Positions 26,226 through 35,204 of a stretch of DNA of 64,000 nt are shown piece by piece; positions within the stretch are counted from its first letter, which is position 1, and every line of letters begins with the position of its first letter. The stretch is from QPIN01 sp965224575 (GTDB lineage: Bacteria; Pseudomonadota; Gammaproteobacteria; Methylococcales; Methylomonadaceae). The stretch covers positions 1 through 64,000 of the forward strand of contig CBDCZQ010000006.1 of assembly GCA_965224575.1 (NCBI GenBank), read 5' to 3'. A program made the position numbers and the translations under genes. Below the pieces are notes generated by a model. The model saw nothing but the letters and a program-made list of their open reading frames with translations, did no database searches and was not told where the DNA came from.

Positions 26226-26585
26226 ATGACAAAAACTAAACTAATTTCATCATTAGGCGGTACAGTTGCAATTTCATTATTATCCGCACCCATAGTACAA
26301 GCTTCTGAAAATCCGTTTGCTATGCAGAAAGTAACGAATACCATTCAGTTAGCCGAAGGAATGGAAAAAGGTCTTGACGGTAAATGTGGTGAAGGAAAAT
26401 GCGGCGATAAATTAAAAGATGCAGCAATGGAGAAAACTAAAGAAGGCAAATGCGGTGAAGGGAAATGTGGCGACAAATTAAAAGATACTTCAATGGAAAA
26501 AATGGAAAAAACCAAAGAAGGTAAATGTGGCGAAGGAAAATGCGGCGATAAATTAAAAGATGGTGCAATGGAAATGATGAAATAA
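26226..26585 (+). CDS. HvfA-like RiPP metallophore precursor with repeated EGKCG motifs
   Basis: 119 residues. A signal peptide (cut likely after VQA, residue 26) precedes a short leader 'SENPFAMQKV...QLAEG'. Three tandem units follow, each with a pair of (D/E)GKCG motifs: Cys at 54/59, 76/81 and 101/106. This is the layout of HvfA/bufferin-type precursors, in which an MbnB-like iron oxidase (DUF692) and a partner (DUF2063-type) turn the EGKCG cysteines into thiooxazole or oxazolone/thioamide groups. The product is exported and buffers copper or other metals. No hvfB, hvfC or DoxX gene follows; the next gene is on the other strand. CTGGAGTTT precedes the ATG. Confidence 0.8.
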   Translation: MTKTKLISSLGGTVAISLLSAPIVQASENPFAMQKVTNTIQLAEGMEKGLDGKCGEGKCGDKLKDAAMEKTKEGKCGEGKCGDKLKDTSMEKMEKTKEGKCGEGKCGDKLKDGAMEMMK

Positions 26586-26705
26586 TTGTTGGCTAATTAA
26601 AACTATTTTTCAAAAAAACAAGATTCCCGTTTTAAAAGACAATAACTTAAAGAAAAAGACAAGTTTTGTCTTAAACGGGGGCATGATTACAAATGAAGTA
26701 CACTT

Positions 26706-26790
26706 GTAGGTTTGGCTGCCCTCTCTTTGGCAACCCAACAAACGGTATGAAAAATGTTAGGTTAACGATAGAGCTGTTAGCCTAACCTAC
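26706..26790. repeat. REP-like double-hairpin repeat F, copy 1
   Basis: Starts GTAGGTTTGGCTGCC and ends GTTAGCCTAACCTAC. It contains two hairpins, GG(T)TTGGCTGCC/GGCAACCCAAC and TTAGGTTAAC/GTTAGCCTAA. It is nearly identical to 34101-34187 and lies between convergent genes. Confidence 0.8.
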
Positions 26791-26862
26791 GCAAGAACTG
26801 GTGCTTTAATCCACTATTGTAACCCTTAAACAAGAGTCTCATCCTTAGGGTATACAACCTTT

Positions 26863-27399
26863 TTAAATCCTCTTTAGACCGACTAACGGATTATAAAAAT
26901 TTTCATCAATAGCAACCAATTTAACTTCCTTGCTCCGTTTTTGCATCACAGATTTAACCACCTCTTCTGACACTTCCTTGGTATAAATCAAAATCAGATA
27001 ACTCCCAGCTTCCAGCTCATCATGAAACAGTGATATTTTTTTATTTTCAGTGGCAATACCGATAAAACCACCTTCCCATGTCCCAAACAATGTAAAAAAA
27101 CCAATAATTGCATAGTAAGCAACATTAGGTAGATCTTCTTGCCCAAATAAATTTGTTGAATTGACTAAAGAAGCTGCAATTATCCCCACAATTAACCCCG
27201 TAATCGCACCAAGAATTCCATATCGCAAAATATCAAGTCTTTCTAGGTAATTACTTGCGTGTATTTTAACTTTTTTGAGTCCAGCTTCATCCTTACTCAG
27301 AACATGTATAAACCAGTCATCAACACCTGCTTTATGTAACTCATCAATAATTTTACGAGTATTTTCAAGTGTGGAAGTAAGATAATAAAAACATTTCAT
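26863..27399 (-). CDS. Membrane protein with paired helices (DUF1269-like)
   Basis: 178 residues. The N-terminus resembles an ACT/stress-protein-like fold ('YYLTSTLENTRKIIDELHKA'). Two glycine-rich membrane helices follow (about 60-82 and 95-117, 'ILGAITGLIVGIIAASLV' and 'GFFTLFGTWEGGFIG'), then a cytoplasmic tail. This layout recalls DUF1269 / general-stress-type membrane proteins; the assignment is tentative. AGGAGAGCTGTC before the ATG is a good start signal. Confidence 0.65.
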   Translation of the reverse strand: MKCFYYLTSTLENTRKIIDELHKAGVDDWFIHVLSKDEAGLKKVKIHASNYLERLDILRYGILGAITGLIVGIIAASLVNSTNLFGQEDLPNVAYYAIIGFFTLFGTWEGGFIGIATENKKISLFHDELEAGSYLILIYTKEVSEEVVKSVMQKRSKEVKLVAIDENFYNPLVGLKRI

Positions 27400-27802
27400 G
27401 ACAGCTCTCCTATAAATAGTATCCTGCGTATTTTTATTGCTCCATAAGTTGGCTCTATTTAGTCCAACTTTTTAAGTCTATAAAGCATCCAAGTAAAATT
27501 ATTTTAACAGTTTTATTAGGGTATTTATAATAGCCTTGTAACATTCTACCTCAGATAGGGTTTTAGCGCCCCCGACCGTTGAAAATTTTTATAGATAATT
27601 ATTGGGGATGCTCTACAGATAAACTCCAGGTGGTCACCTGATATAGTTTCCATTAGTTATTTTTCTGATAATACCATTGCTAACAAGATACTTATTAGGC
27701 CAACCGTTCTATTATTAATTCAATTTTTTAACATAAAAAGTTGGATTACTAAAGAGACATAAGTCCAACTGCCCCTACCTAATATATAAATATTACAGTC
27801 AT

Positions 27803-27840
27803 AAAAAAAGGGTGTTTATGATAAAACACCCTTTTTTAAC
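27803..27840. terminator. Bidirectional intrinsic terminator
   Basis: AAAAAAAGGGTGTTT and AAACACCCTTTTTT form a 10+ bp stem flanked by A and T runs, so it can work in both directions. It is far from any plus-strand gene, so it most likely ends transcripts read from 28382. Confidence 0.75.
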
Positions 27841-27844
27841 TTAC

Positions 27845-28046
27845 TTTGGAACGTGCAAAAAATAACTAAAACAACTGACTTGTACTCAAGGACACCTCTA
27901 TTAATTGTTGCTCCACAGCAGTTTCGTAGAGCTAGCTAGATCGCCTCGAAAATTGCTCTTGCTACTCTACCTACACATTTATGTATAGTTGAATACGAAC
28001 AAAAACCCGTGCCAGTCACTCTACTTATTCCTTGTGTGCTCCTTGA
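27845..28046. repeat. Repeat family E, copy 1 (about 200 bp)
   Basis: One end GGAACGTGCAAAAAATAACT, then AAAACAACTGACTTGTACT; the other end, reversed, AAGGAGCACACAAGGAATA. Both ends recur in reverse order at 35235-35439, while the interiors differ. Likely a non-autonomous mobile element. Confidence 0.65.
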
Positions 28047-28055
28047 AATATACAG

Positions 28056-28382
28056 TTAAGCCTTAACACTTTCAGCAATTTTATTAAATGCTTCTACACG
28101 ATCTTTCCCTGTTTTAACCAAGTCCAGTCCTGTATTAACAATTATGTCGACTAACCCAGGTGTTTTATAAACCATCAACCCTAAGTATCCAACCACTGGA
28201 ACGGCAATAACCGCACCAAAAATCCCACTAATACCGATGACACCTAATATTTTTGTTAGCAATACCACTAAATCTAGTGGTACTAAAATCATGGCACCAA
28301 AATAAGCCAATACCATAAAGGTAAAAAGACAAAAAACAACAAATTGAAGTAACCTTACCAAGGCAACATTAACTTTATTCAT
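28056..28382 (-). CDS. Small membrane protein, unknown function
   Basis: 108 residues with two or three hydrophobic helices (about 10-35, 38-58, 60-75) and an amphipathic C-terminal helix 'IIVNTGLDLVKTGKDRVEAF'. No known family was recognised. A GGAAGGA-like box precedes the ATG. It is separated by 126 bp from the rhomboid gene upstream on the same strand. Confidence 0.6.
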   Translation of the reverse strand: MNKVNVALVRLLQFVVFCLFTFMVLAYFGAMILVPLDLVVLLTKILGVIGISGIFGAVIAVPVVGYLGLMVYKTPGLVDIIVNTGLDLVKTGKDRVEAFNKIAESVKA

Positions 28383-28508
28383 AATTATGTAAATCCTTCC
28401 TGCTGTAATATAAAAGTCATTATCGAATGAGCAACTTTTAGAAACGAATCTGAATCTTAGTATTATATCTTATTTCTTATCGCCTTTTTAACATTTATAA
28501 TCTATCCG

Positions 28509-29201
28509 TTATCCCTCATTCTTCTCTTCTCCTTTCAAAAACAAGGGATATAAAAAGCTTCCTGCTACAAAACCACCCAAATGAGCCCACCAGGCAACAT
28601 CTGTGGTAACACCTTCAAACACTAAGGCTGTTGATGCCTTATACATTTGCATGATAACCCAGAAACCTAAAAAAGAAATGGCAGGTAATTCAAAAAAAAT
28701 AGGTAAAAATAACAACGGCAACCAAATGACAATTCTTGCATAAGGATAAAGAAAAAAATAAGCTCCTAAAACGCCTGCAATTGCACCTGATGCACCGACA
28801 ACTGGAATGACTGCTTGTTGATCAAAATACCATTGAGCAAAAGTTGCAATAAATCCACAGATTAAATAAAAAAACAAAAACCTGATATGCCCCATTCTAT
28901 TTTCTATACTATTGGCAAAAATCCATATAAACCACATATTAAAAATAAGATGCACCCAACCGCCATGCAAGAACAAATTAGTTAAAAATGATAAAAAATT
29001 ATCGGAAGGCAATCCAAAAGCCACAGCCCATTCCGGGTTTGAATATCGAATAGGCACCATGCCATATAGATAAGTTAATTGACGCTGCACCTCAAGTGGC
29101 ATCAACTTCATTAAGAGAAAAATAGCTATACAAATAGCCATAATTCCCCAGCTTACATAGGGCCTATTTTTGCAAAATATATTGTCTCTTATTGGAATCA
29201 T
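28509..29201 (-). CDS. Rhomboid intramembrane serine protease
   Basis: 230 residues with about six membrane helices. The catalytic Ser is in 'VVGASGAIAGVLGAYFF' and the catalytic His in 'AHLGGFVAGSF'. The oxyanion-side 'GGWVHLIFNMWFIWIFANSI' and the L1-loop pattern are typical of the bacterial GlpG/YqgP class. It begins 8 bp after rfbB and so is probably the last gene of the rfb operon. The biological link to rhamnose synthesis is unclear and may be only co-transcription. Confidence 0.9.
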   Translation of the reverse strand: MIPIRDNIFCKNRPYVSWGIMAICIAIFLLMKLMPLEVQRQLTYLYGMVPIRYSNPEWAVAFGLPSDNFLSFLTNLFLHGGWVHLIFNMWFIWIFANSIENRMGHIRFLFFYLICGFIATFAQWYFDQQAVIPVVGASGAIAGVLGAYFFLYPYARIVIWLPLLFLPIFFELPAISFLGFWVIMQMYKASTALVFEGVTTDVAWWAHLGGFVAGSFLYPLFLKGEEKNEG

Positions 29202-29209
29202 TCTTTAAC

Positions 29210-30328
29210 TCAGTTGCTTACATATTGCTTTTCAAGCCAATCTTGATAAGAACCGTCCATAACAGCTTGCCACCAGGCTTCATTGTTCAAATACCAACGC
29301 ACAGTTTTTGCAATCCCTGTTTCAAAAGATTCTCTTGGTTCATAACCTAATTCATCTCGAGTTTTAGTGGCATTTATAGCATATCGCCTATCATGCCCAG
29401 GTCGATCAGTGACATAAGTAATTAATGATTCAGTATTTTTAGCAATGGCTGCTTGAGCATCAGGGTACTTTTTTGCTAACGCCGGATCTTCTATAAAGGC
29501 TTGTTCAATCAGCTGTCGTACTGCTTTTACAATATTAATATTCGCCCATTCATTATTCCCACCAATATTATATGTTTCCCCTACCTGCCCTTTATTTATC
29601 ACTAAATCTATACCGTAAGCATGATCCTCTACATACAACCAGTCTCTAATTTGCATTCCATCCCCATAAATAGGCAATGCTTTGTTATGTAAAATATTAA
29701 TAATGACTAAAGGAATCAATTTTTCAGGAAAATGATAAGGCCCATAATTATTAGAACAATTGCTGGTTGTTACCGATAAACCATAGGTATGATGATAGGC
29801 TCTCACTAAATGATCAGAGGCGGCTTTACTGGCAGAATAAGGTGAATTTGGTGCGTAGGCTGTTTGTTCTGTAAAAGCAGGATCAGTTGCTGATAAAGTG
29901 CCGTAGACTTCATCAGTAGAAACATGATGAAAACGGTGAGCGATAGGCTCTTCTCCTTTACTTACAGGTGTGTCAATCCAGGCTTGTTTTGCTGCTTTAA
30001 GTAATGAGTATGTCCCTATGATATTTGTTTCTATAAATTCATCAGGACCGCTAATAGAACGGTCTACATGTGATTCAGCAGCAAAATGAACCAGCGTAGT
30101 CACTTTATGTTTTTCTAGTAAAGATTCAATTAAAGGCTGATCACCTATGTTGCCATGGATAAAAGTGAAATGTGGATTGTCTTGAACTGAGGCTAAATTT
30201 TCCATATTCCCTGCGTAGGTTAAGGCATCCAGAGCAATAAGCTGATCTTCGGGATATTTTTTTAACCAATAATGGATAAAGTTTGCACCAATAAACCCTG
30301 CACCACCTGTGACTAATAAAGTTTTCAT
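29210..30328 (-). CDS. rfbB: dTDP-glucose 4,6-dehydratase
   Basis: 372 residues; second enzyme of dTDP-L-rhamnose synthesis, converting dTDP-glucose to dTDP-4-keto-6-deoxyglucose with bound NAD. The NAD motif is 'LVTGGAGFIGANFIHYWL', the active-site region 'HVSTDEVYGTL', and the catalytic Y-x3-K 'YSASKAASDHL'. 'SNNYGPYHFPEKLIPLVI' is diagnostic of the family. It lies 17 bp after rfbD in the order rfbA-C-D-B, followed by the rhomboid gene. Confidence 0.96.
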   Translation of the reverse strand: MKTLLVTGGAGFIGANFIHYWLKKYPEDQLIALDALTYAGNMENLASVQDNPHFTFIHGNIGDQPLIESLLEKHKVTTLVHFAAESHVDRSISGPDEFIETNIIGTYSLLKAAKQAWIDTPVSKGEEPIAHRFHHVSTDEVYGTLSATDPAFTEQTAYAPNSPYSASKAASDHLVRAYHHTYGLSVTTSNCSNNYGPYHFPEKLIPLVIINILHNKALPIYGDGMQIRDWLYVEDHAYGIDLVINKGQVGETYNIGGNNEWANINIVKAVRQLIEQAFIEDPALAKKYPDAQAAIAKNTESLITYVTDRPGHDRRYAINATKTRDELGYEPRESFETGIAKTVRWYLNNEAWWQAVMDGSYQDWLEKQYVSN

Positions 30329-30345
30329 TTTTTTAAAAATATTTG

Positions 30346-31218
30346 TTATTCATTTGTTTTTAATTCACTCAACATTTCATTCAAATGCACTCGCCAATGA
30401 ACAAGTGACAATTCAGGAAATGTGCTAGCCAGACTTGTTTTATCTAACACACTATAACTAGGCCTTTTAGCGGGTGTAGGATAGTCCTTTGTAGAAATAG
30501 GTTTAATAGGAATTGCTTTATCCAGTAGATGATGAGACAAACCAAGTTCTTGGATGGCCACGGCAAAATCATACCAACTAGCAACCCCTGCATCAGACCA
30601 ATGATGAATCCCTGTGACTTTATTAACAGCAGCCGTTAAACAAGCTTTAGCTAAACCTTTAGCATAGGTAGGTGAGCCAATCTGATCACTTATCACTCCT
30701 AATTCAGTCTTTTCTGCCATTAACCTCAACATAGTTTTAACAAAATTATTCCCATGGCTAGAATAAACCCAGGAAGTACGAAGTATACAACTCTGCTCTG
30801 GCAATATTTGAGTAAGTAATTTTTCACCTTCTGCTTTACTCTCTCCATAAACACCTAGGGGCACATAAGGCTCATTAGGTAGGTATGGCACACCACTGTC
30901 TCCACCAAAAACAAAATCAGTTGACACATGCACTAAATGTAAAGATAGTTGCAAGCAAACTTCGGCTAAATTTCCAACAGCAGTCTTATTAATCAGAAAA
31001 GCCTGCTCTTGCTCAGTTTCTGCCAGGTCAACCGCTGTATATGCGGATGCATTAATTACTGCTTGTGGTGCATAGTGTAATATCGTTTCTTTTAGCGATA
31101 TTTTATCCGTTATATCAATCTGTTTTCGGCTTAAACAAACAATTTCAACTTGATCATTTTTAAGCCTATCTAATTCCCAAGCCAGTTGACCACTTTGTCC
31201 TATTACAACAATCTTCAT
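30346..31218 (-). CDS. rfbD: dTDP-4-dehydrorhamnose reductase
   Basis: 290 residues; the last step of dTDP-L-rhamnose formation, an NAD(P)H-dependent reduction. Start 'MKIVVIGQSGQLAWELDRL' contains the nucleotide-binding motif. Catalytic 'YGESKAEGE' carries the Y-x3-K pair, and 'HWSDAGVASWYDFAVAIQEL' is a family signature. It starts 14 bp after the rfbC stop in the same operon. Confidence 0.95.
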   Translation of the reverse strand: MKIVVIGQSGQLAWELDRLKNDQVEIVCLSRKQIDITDKISLKETILHYAPQAVINASAYTAVDLAETEQEQAFLINKTAVGNLAEVCLQLSLHLVHVSTDFVFGGDSGVPYLPNEPYVPLGVYGESKAEGEKLLTQILPEQSCILRTSWVYSSHGNNFVKTMLRLMAEKTELGVISDQIGSPTYAKGLAKACLTAAVNKVTGIHHWSDAGVASWYDFAVAIQELGLSHHLLDKAIPIKPISTKDYPTPAKRPSYSVLDKTSLASTFPELSLVHWRVHLNEMLSELKTNE

Positions 31219-31232
31219 GCTATCAGTTCACC

Positions 31233-31781
31233 TCAATCAAAATAGGGTGCATCTTTAAACCGATGTCCTTCTTGATCTTTTGCTGATAAGGACGGTAGAC
31301 TATTCTTCACCAATGGCCATTGTATATTTAATGCTGGATCATTCCATAATAATGATGCTTCATGCTCAGGTGCATAATAATCAGTACATTTATAGACAAA
31401 CTCAGCAGATTCACTTATCACATAAAAACCATGCGCAAAACCTTCTGGCACCCAGAGCATACGTTTATTTTCAGCCGATAGCACGACTCCTACATGTTGT
31501 CCAAAAGTAGCTGATGATTGACGCATATCAACTGCCACATCATAAACCTCACCTGAAACCACTCTCACTAATTTACCTTGCGTCTTAGTCAGTTGGTAAT
31601 GCAAACCCCTTAAAATACCTTGAGCTGATTTGCTATGATTATCTTGTACAAACTCCCTTTCTGCACATTGCTGATTAAATTCATCTACCCGAAAAGTTTC
31701 CATAAAAAAACCTCGTTCATCGCCAAATACTTTTGGCTCTAAGATTTTTACATCCGGTATTGCTGTTTCTATATACTTCAT
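31233..31781 (-). CDS. rfbC: dTDP-4-dehydrorhamnose 3,5-epimerase
   Basis: 182-residue cupin-fold epimerase. Signature segments are 'PKVFGDERGFFMETFR', 'QDNHSKSAQGILRGLHYQ' (catalytic His region) and 'VPEGFAHGFYVISE'. The ATG overlaps the TAA of rfbA (TAATG), so translation is coupled. The length equals the family norm. Confidence 0.95.
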   Translation of the reverse strand: MKYIETAIPDVKILEPKVFGDERGFFMETFRVDEFNQQCAEREFVQDNHSKSAQGILRGLHYQLTKTQGKLVRVVSGEVYDVAVDMRQSSATFGQHVGVVLSAENKRMLWVPEGFAHGFYVISESAEFVYKCTDYYAPEHEASLLWNDPALNIQWPLVKNSLPSLSAKDQEGHRFKDAPYFD

Positions 31782-32659
31782 TAAAATACTGTCTCATCCA
31801 AACAATTTAATAAATATTCCCCATACCCACTTTTCTTTAAAGGTTCAGCTATTTCACGTAATTTATCGGCTGTAATCCAGCCATTTCTATAGCCAACTTC
31901 TTCGGGACAATTCACTTTTAAGCCTTGTCTTTTATCTATCATAGCAATAAACTGAGCTGCATCCAGCAAATCATCATGCGTTCCAGTATCCAACCATGCA
32001 GTGCCTCGTCCCATAATTTCAACTTGCAAATCACCTAATTCTAGATATTGCTCAATCACGTCAGTAATTTCCAATTCACCTCTTGGGGATGGCTTTACAT
32101 TTTTGGCAATTTCAACAACACGTTCATCAAAAAAATATAAGCCTGGGACTGCATAATTAGATTTTGGTTGTTCAGGCTTTTCTTCTATAGAAATCGCTTT
32201 ACCTGTCGTATCAAATTCAACCACTCCATAGGATGTAGGATTACTCACATGGTAGCCAAATACAGTCCCCCCTTTTGAACGATTATTGGCTAATTTTAAT
32301 GTATCCACCAAATTATGCCCATAAAACATATTATCCCCAAGCACAAGAGCAGCTCCACTACCGGCTAAAAAATCTTCTGCTATCAAAAAAGCTTGCGCTA
32401 ATCCATCAGGATTAGGTTGAACAGCATAAGAAATTCTCACCCCAAATTGATCACCTTTACCTAATAATGCCTCAAATAAATGAATTTCCTCAGGTGTAGA
32501 GATAACCAATATATCTTGTATGCCTGCTTGCATTAAAGTTGAAAGTGGATAATAAATCATGGGTTTATCATAAACAGGCATCAGCTGTTTACTGACAACT
32601 TGCGTAAGTGGATACAAGCGAGTACCACTACCGCCTGCAAGGATAATACCTTTATGCAT
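31781..32659 (-). CDS. rfbA: Glucose-1-phosphate thymidylyltransferase
   Basis: 292 residues; makes dTDP-glucose from dTTP and glucose-1-phosphate, the first step of the pathway. Nucleotidyltransferase motif 'ILAGGSGTRLYPLTQVVSKQ', metal-binding 'LVLGDNMFYGH', and 'EEKPEQPKSNYAVPGLYFF' are all present. First gene of the rfbACDB–rhomboid operon; divergent from galE across a 266-bp gap that should hold both promoters. Confidence 0.96.
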   Translation of the reverse strand: MHKGIILAGGSGTRLYPLTQVVSKQLMPVYDKPMIYYPLSTLMQAGIQDILVISTPEEIHLFEALLGKGDQFGVRISYAVQPNPDGLAQAFLIAEDFLAGSGAALVLGDNMFYGHNLVDTLKLANNRSKGGTVFGYHVSNPTSYGVVEFDTTGKAISIEEKPEQPKSNYAVPGLYFFDERVVEIAKNVKPSPRGELEITDVIEQYLELGDLQVEIMGRGTAWLDTGTHDDLLDAAQFIAMIDKRQGLKVNCPEEVGYRNGWITADKLREIAEPLKKSGYGEYLLNCLDETVF

Positions 32660-32925
32660 TTTTGTTCCTTTATTATTAACGTGACTCTGTAAAAAGATAA
32701 TAATGAAGCTATACTTTAAAAAAGCTAGAGGTTAACACTATCCTCACTTCTTATGAAAAAATTATTTTCTATACCTTCTACAGCTTAAATTCAGTCTAAA
32801 ACTGATATTCTGCATAGACTATTATCAAATGTTAGAATCCACTTTGCAAATTACAATCAAAAAGTAAGCTTAATCAATCCGTTACGACAACCCAAAATCA
32901 ACTACATTTTAACCCAATAAAATAT

Positions 32926-33984
32926 ATGAAAAACAACAAAACAATTTTAGTCACCGGTGGTGCTGGCTACATCGGTAGCCACGCTTGTGTAGAATTATTA
33001 AACGCTGGTTATGAAGTCATCGTCGTTGATAACTTATCTAATAGTAAAGCCGAGTCACTTAACCGAGTTAAAAGTATAACAGACAAGTCATTACTTCTTT
33101 ACGAGGTTGATATTCGTGATAAATCTGCTTTAGCTGACATATTTGCAAAACATAAAATTTCTGCTGTTATGCATTTTGCAGGCCTTAAAGCCGTGGGTGA
33201 ATCTTGCGAGCTACCTTTAAAATATTATCAAAACAATGTTTATGGTTCCTTAATTCTTACTGAAGTGATGGAAGAGGCTAATGTTAAAAATTTAATTTTC
33301 AGTTCTTCTGCAACAGTTTATGGCGAACCTGACACTGTACAATATTCTGAAGACCTGCCTATATATGGTGCAACTAATCCTTATGGTAAATCCAAAGCGA
33401 TGGTCGAAGAAATCTTAAGAGATTTATCAGCTGCCGATAAAATAACAAAATCTTCATCACCTTGGAAAATAGCCTTATTACGCTATTTTAATCCAATTGG
33501 TGCCCACAAAAGTGGAACAATTGGCGAAGACCCTAACGGCATCCCTAATAACTTAATTCCCTATGTATCCCAAGTCGCAGTCGGCAAATTAGACCAGCTT
33601 TCTGTTTTTGGAAATGATTACCCGACTCGTGATGGAACAGGAGTGAGAGATTATATTCATGTTGTTGACCTAGTCAAAGGACACCTTAAAGCACTCCAAG
33701 CATTAGAATCAAAAGCTTTTGATTCTGGGGAGTGTAAAGCATATAATTTAGGTGCAGGACAAGGTTATAGTGTATTAGAAATTATCCAGACTTTTGAAAG
33801 AATTACAGGTAAAAAAATAAAATATAAATGTGTCGCTAGACGGACCGGTGATATAGCTGAAAACTATGCCAATCCAGCCCTTGCATTAAAAGAACTGGGC
33901 TGGAAGACTGAGAAAACCTTAGATGAAATGGTAAAAGATACTTGGCGTTGGCAAACTAATAATCCGCAAGGTTATAATCTGTAG
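32926..33984 (+). CDS. galE: UDP-glucose 4-epimerase
   Basis: 352 residues; interconverts UDP-glucose and UDP-galactose with tightly bound NAD. 'LVTGGAGYIGSHACVELLNA' is the NAD motif, 'FSSSATVYGEP' gives the catalytic Ser region, 'YGKSKAMVEE' the Y-x3-K pair, and 'RYFNPIGAHKSGTIGEDPNG' the sugar-site signature. It feeds galactose into surface polysaccharide together with galU downstream. No clear ribosome site precedes the ATG. Confidence 0.96.
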   Translation: MKNNKTILVTGGAGYIGSHACVELLNAGYEVIVVDNLSNSKAESLNRVKSITDKSLLLYEVDIRDKSALADIFAKHKISAVMHFAGLKAVGESCELPLKYYQNNVYGSLILTEVMEEANVKNLIFSSSATVYGEPDTVQYSEDLPIYGATNPYGKSKAMVEEILRDLSAADKITKSSSPWKIALLRYFNPIGAHKSGTIGEDPNGIPNNLIPYVSQVAVGKLDQLSVFGNDYPTRDGTGVRDYIHVVDLVKGHLKALQALESKAFDSGECKAYNLGAGQGYSVLEIIQTFERITGKKIKYKCVARRTGDIAENYANPALALKELGWKTEKTLDEMVKDTWRWQTNNPQGYNL

Positions 33985-34319
33985 AATAGCTTTGTAGGAT
34001 GGATTAAACTATTCATTTAAAAAACAGTCCTATTTTTTAGGTGATTTTATTATCTTTCTTCTGAGGGTGTGATTTAAAATTGAAAAAACGGTAGATATTT
34101 GTAGGTTGGGCTGCCGTCTCTTTGGCAACCCAACAAATGGTATGCTAAGTATGTTAGGTTAACGATGGAGCTGTTAGCCTAACCTACGTAAGAGTTGATT
34201 AGCTGCGTCTTAAAGATAAATGCTTCACTTTTAATCGCACCCTTCTTCAGATAAAATCTATCTGATAATTTCTAATTTTCTGCAAATTTAATTTTTTCCA
34301 ATTTCAAAAAGGACATAAA
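33985..34319. other. Intergenic region galE–galU with REP-like repeat
   Basis: Contains repeat F copy 2 (34101-34187). No gene was recognised. The repeat may separate or modulate galE and galU transcripts. Confidence 0.55.
34101..34187. repeat. REP-like double-hairpin repeat F, copy 2
   Basis: Begins GTAGGTTGGGCTGCCGTCTC and ends GTTAGCCTAACCTAC. Two hairpins (GGTTGGGCTGCC/GGCAACCCAAC and TTAGGTTAAC/GTTAGCCTAA) match the copy at 26706-26790 with few changes, in the same orientation. Confidence 0.8.
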
Positions 34320-35204
34320 ATGACACAAAAGATCACAAAGGCAGTATTCCCTGTTGCTGGATTAGGTACTAGATTTCTTCCAGCCACAAAAGCCAGTCCC
34401 AAAGAAATGCTTCCCATTGTTGATAAACCTCTTATTCAATATGCCGTTGAAGAAGCAGTAGCCGCGGGCATTGACACCATGATTTTTGTTACTGGCCGAA
34501 ATAAAATGGCTATTCCAAATCATTTTGATAAAGCTTATGAACTTGAATGTGAGCTTGAAGCCAAAGGGAAACAAGAAACGCTAGATATAATTAAAAATAT
34601 TATTCCTCCTCATGTTTCTTGTGTCTTTATCAGGCAATCAGAAGCATTAGGTTTGGGCCATGCTGTCCTTTGTGCAAAGCCAGTTGTGGGTAATGAACCT
34701 TTTGCCGTTATTCTTGCAGATGACTTAATTGAAGATGCTGAACGCGGCTGTATCGCTCAAATGGTCAATCTATACAATGAAAAACAATGTTCTATCCTTG
34801 GTGTAGAACGAGTTGACCCTTCAGAAACTGATAAATACGGAATCGTTAAAACTAGTGAATCTTCTGAATCCTCGGCTAAAATTGATGTTATTGTAGAAAA
34901 ACCCAACCCGGATGTTGCTCCATCAAACCTTGCTGTTGTTGGCCGTTATATTTTATCATCCGCAATTTTTGCAAAAATAGAACAAACAGGCAAAGGTGCT
35001 GGCGGAGAAATTCAATTAACTGATGCAATCGCTGACTTGTTAAACGATGAAACTGTTCTTGCATATGAGTTTGAAGGAACTCGTTATGACTGCGGATCAA
35101 AACTTGGTTTTTTAATTGCAACTGTAGAGCACGGTCTTCTTCACAGTGAACTAAAAGATGACTTTTTGGATTATTTAAAAGGTTTAGCTAAAAAATACCA
35201 ATAA
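34320..35204 (+). CDS. galU: UTP–glucose-1-phosphate uridylyltransferase
   Basis: 294 residues; makes UDP-glucose, the donor for galE and many glycans. The start 'AVFPVAGLGTRFLPATKASP' is the signature, with 'KEMLPIVDKPLIQYAVEEAV', 'VILADDLI' and the metal-site region 'EKPNPDVAPSNLAVVGRYIL'. AAAAGGACAT precedes the ATG. Length matches the family. Confidence 0.96.
   Translation: MTQKITKAVFPVAGLGTRFLPATKASPKEMLPIVDKPLIQYAVEEAVAAGIDTMIFVTGRNKMAIPNHFDKAYELECELEAKGKQETLDIIKNIIPPHVSCVFIRQSEALGLGHAVLCAKPVVGNEPFAVILADDLIEDAERGCIAQMVNLYNEKQCSILGVERVDPSETDKYGIVKTSESSESSAKIDVIVEKPNPDVAPSNLAVVGRYILSSAIFAKIEQTGKGAGGEIQLTDAIADLLNDETVLAYEFEGTRYDCGSKLGFLIATVEHGLLHSELKDDFLDYLKGLAKKYQ

Larger units (their letters stand above)
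27400..28055. other. Gene-free stretch with terminator and repeat E
   Basis: Contains an intrinsic terminator hairpin (27803-27840) and the repeat element at 27845-28046. Also contains ATCCAAGTAAAATTATTTTAAC near 27488, similar to sequences at 4803 and 60594. No coding region was recognised. Confidence 0.6.

Noticed and set aside
26370..26560. Regular direct repeats looked at first like a small CRISPR-type or tandem DNA repeat.
   Set aside because: The repeats stay in frame, encode the GKCG units of a signal-peptide-bearing protein, and have no unique spacers.
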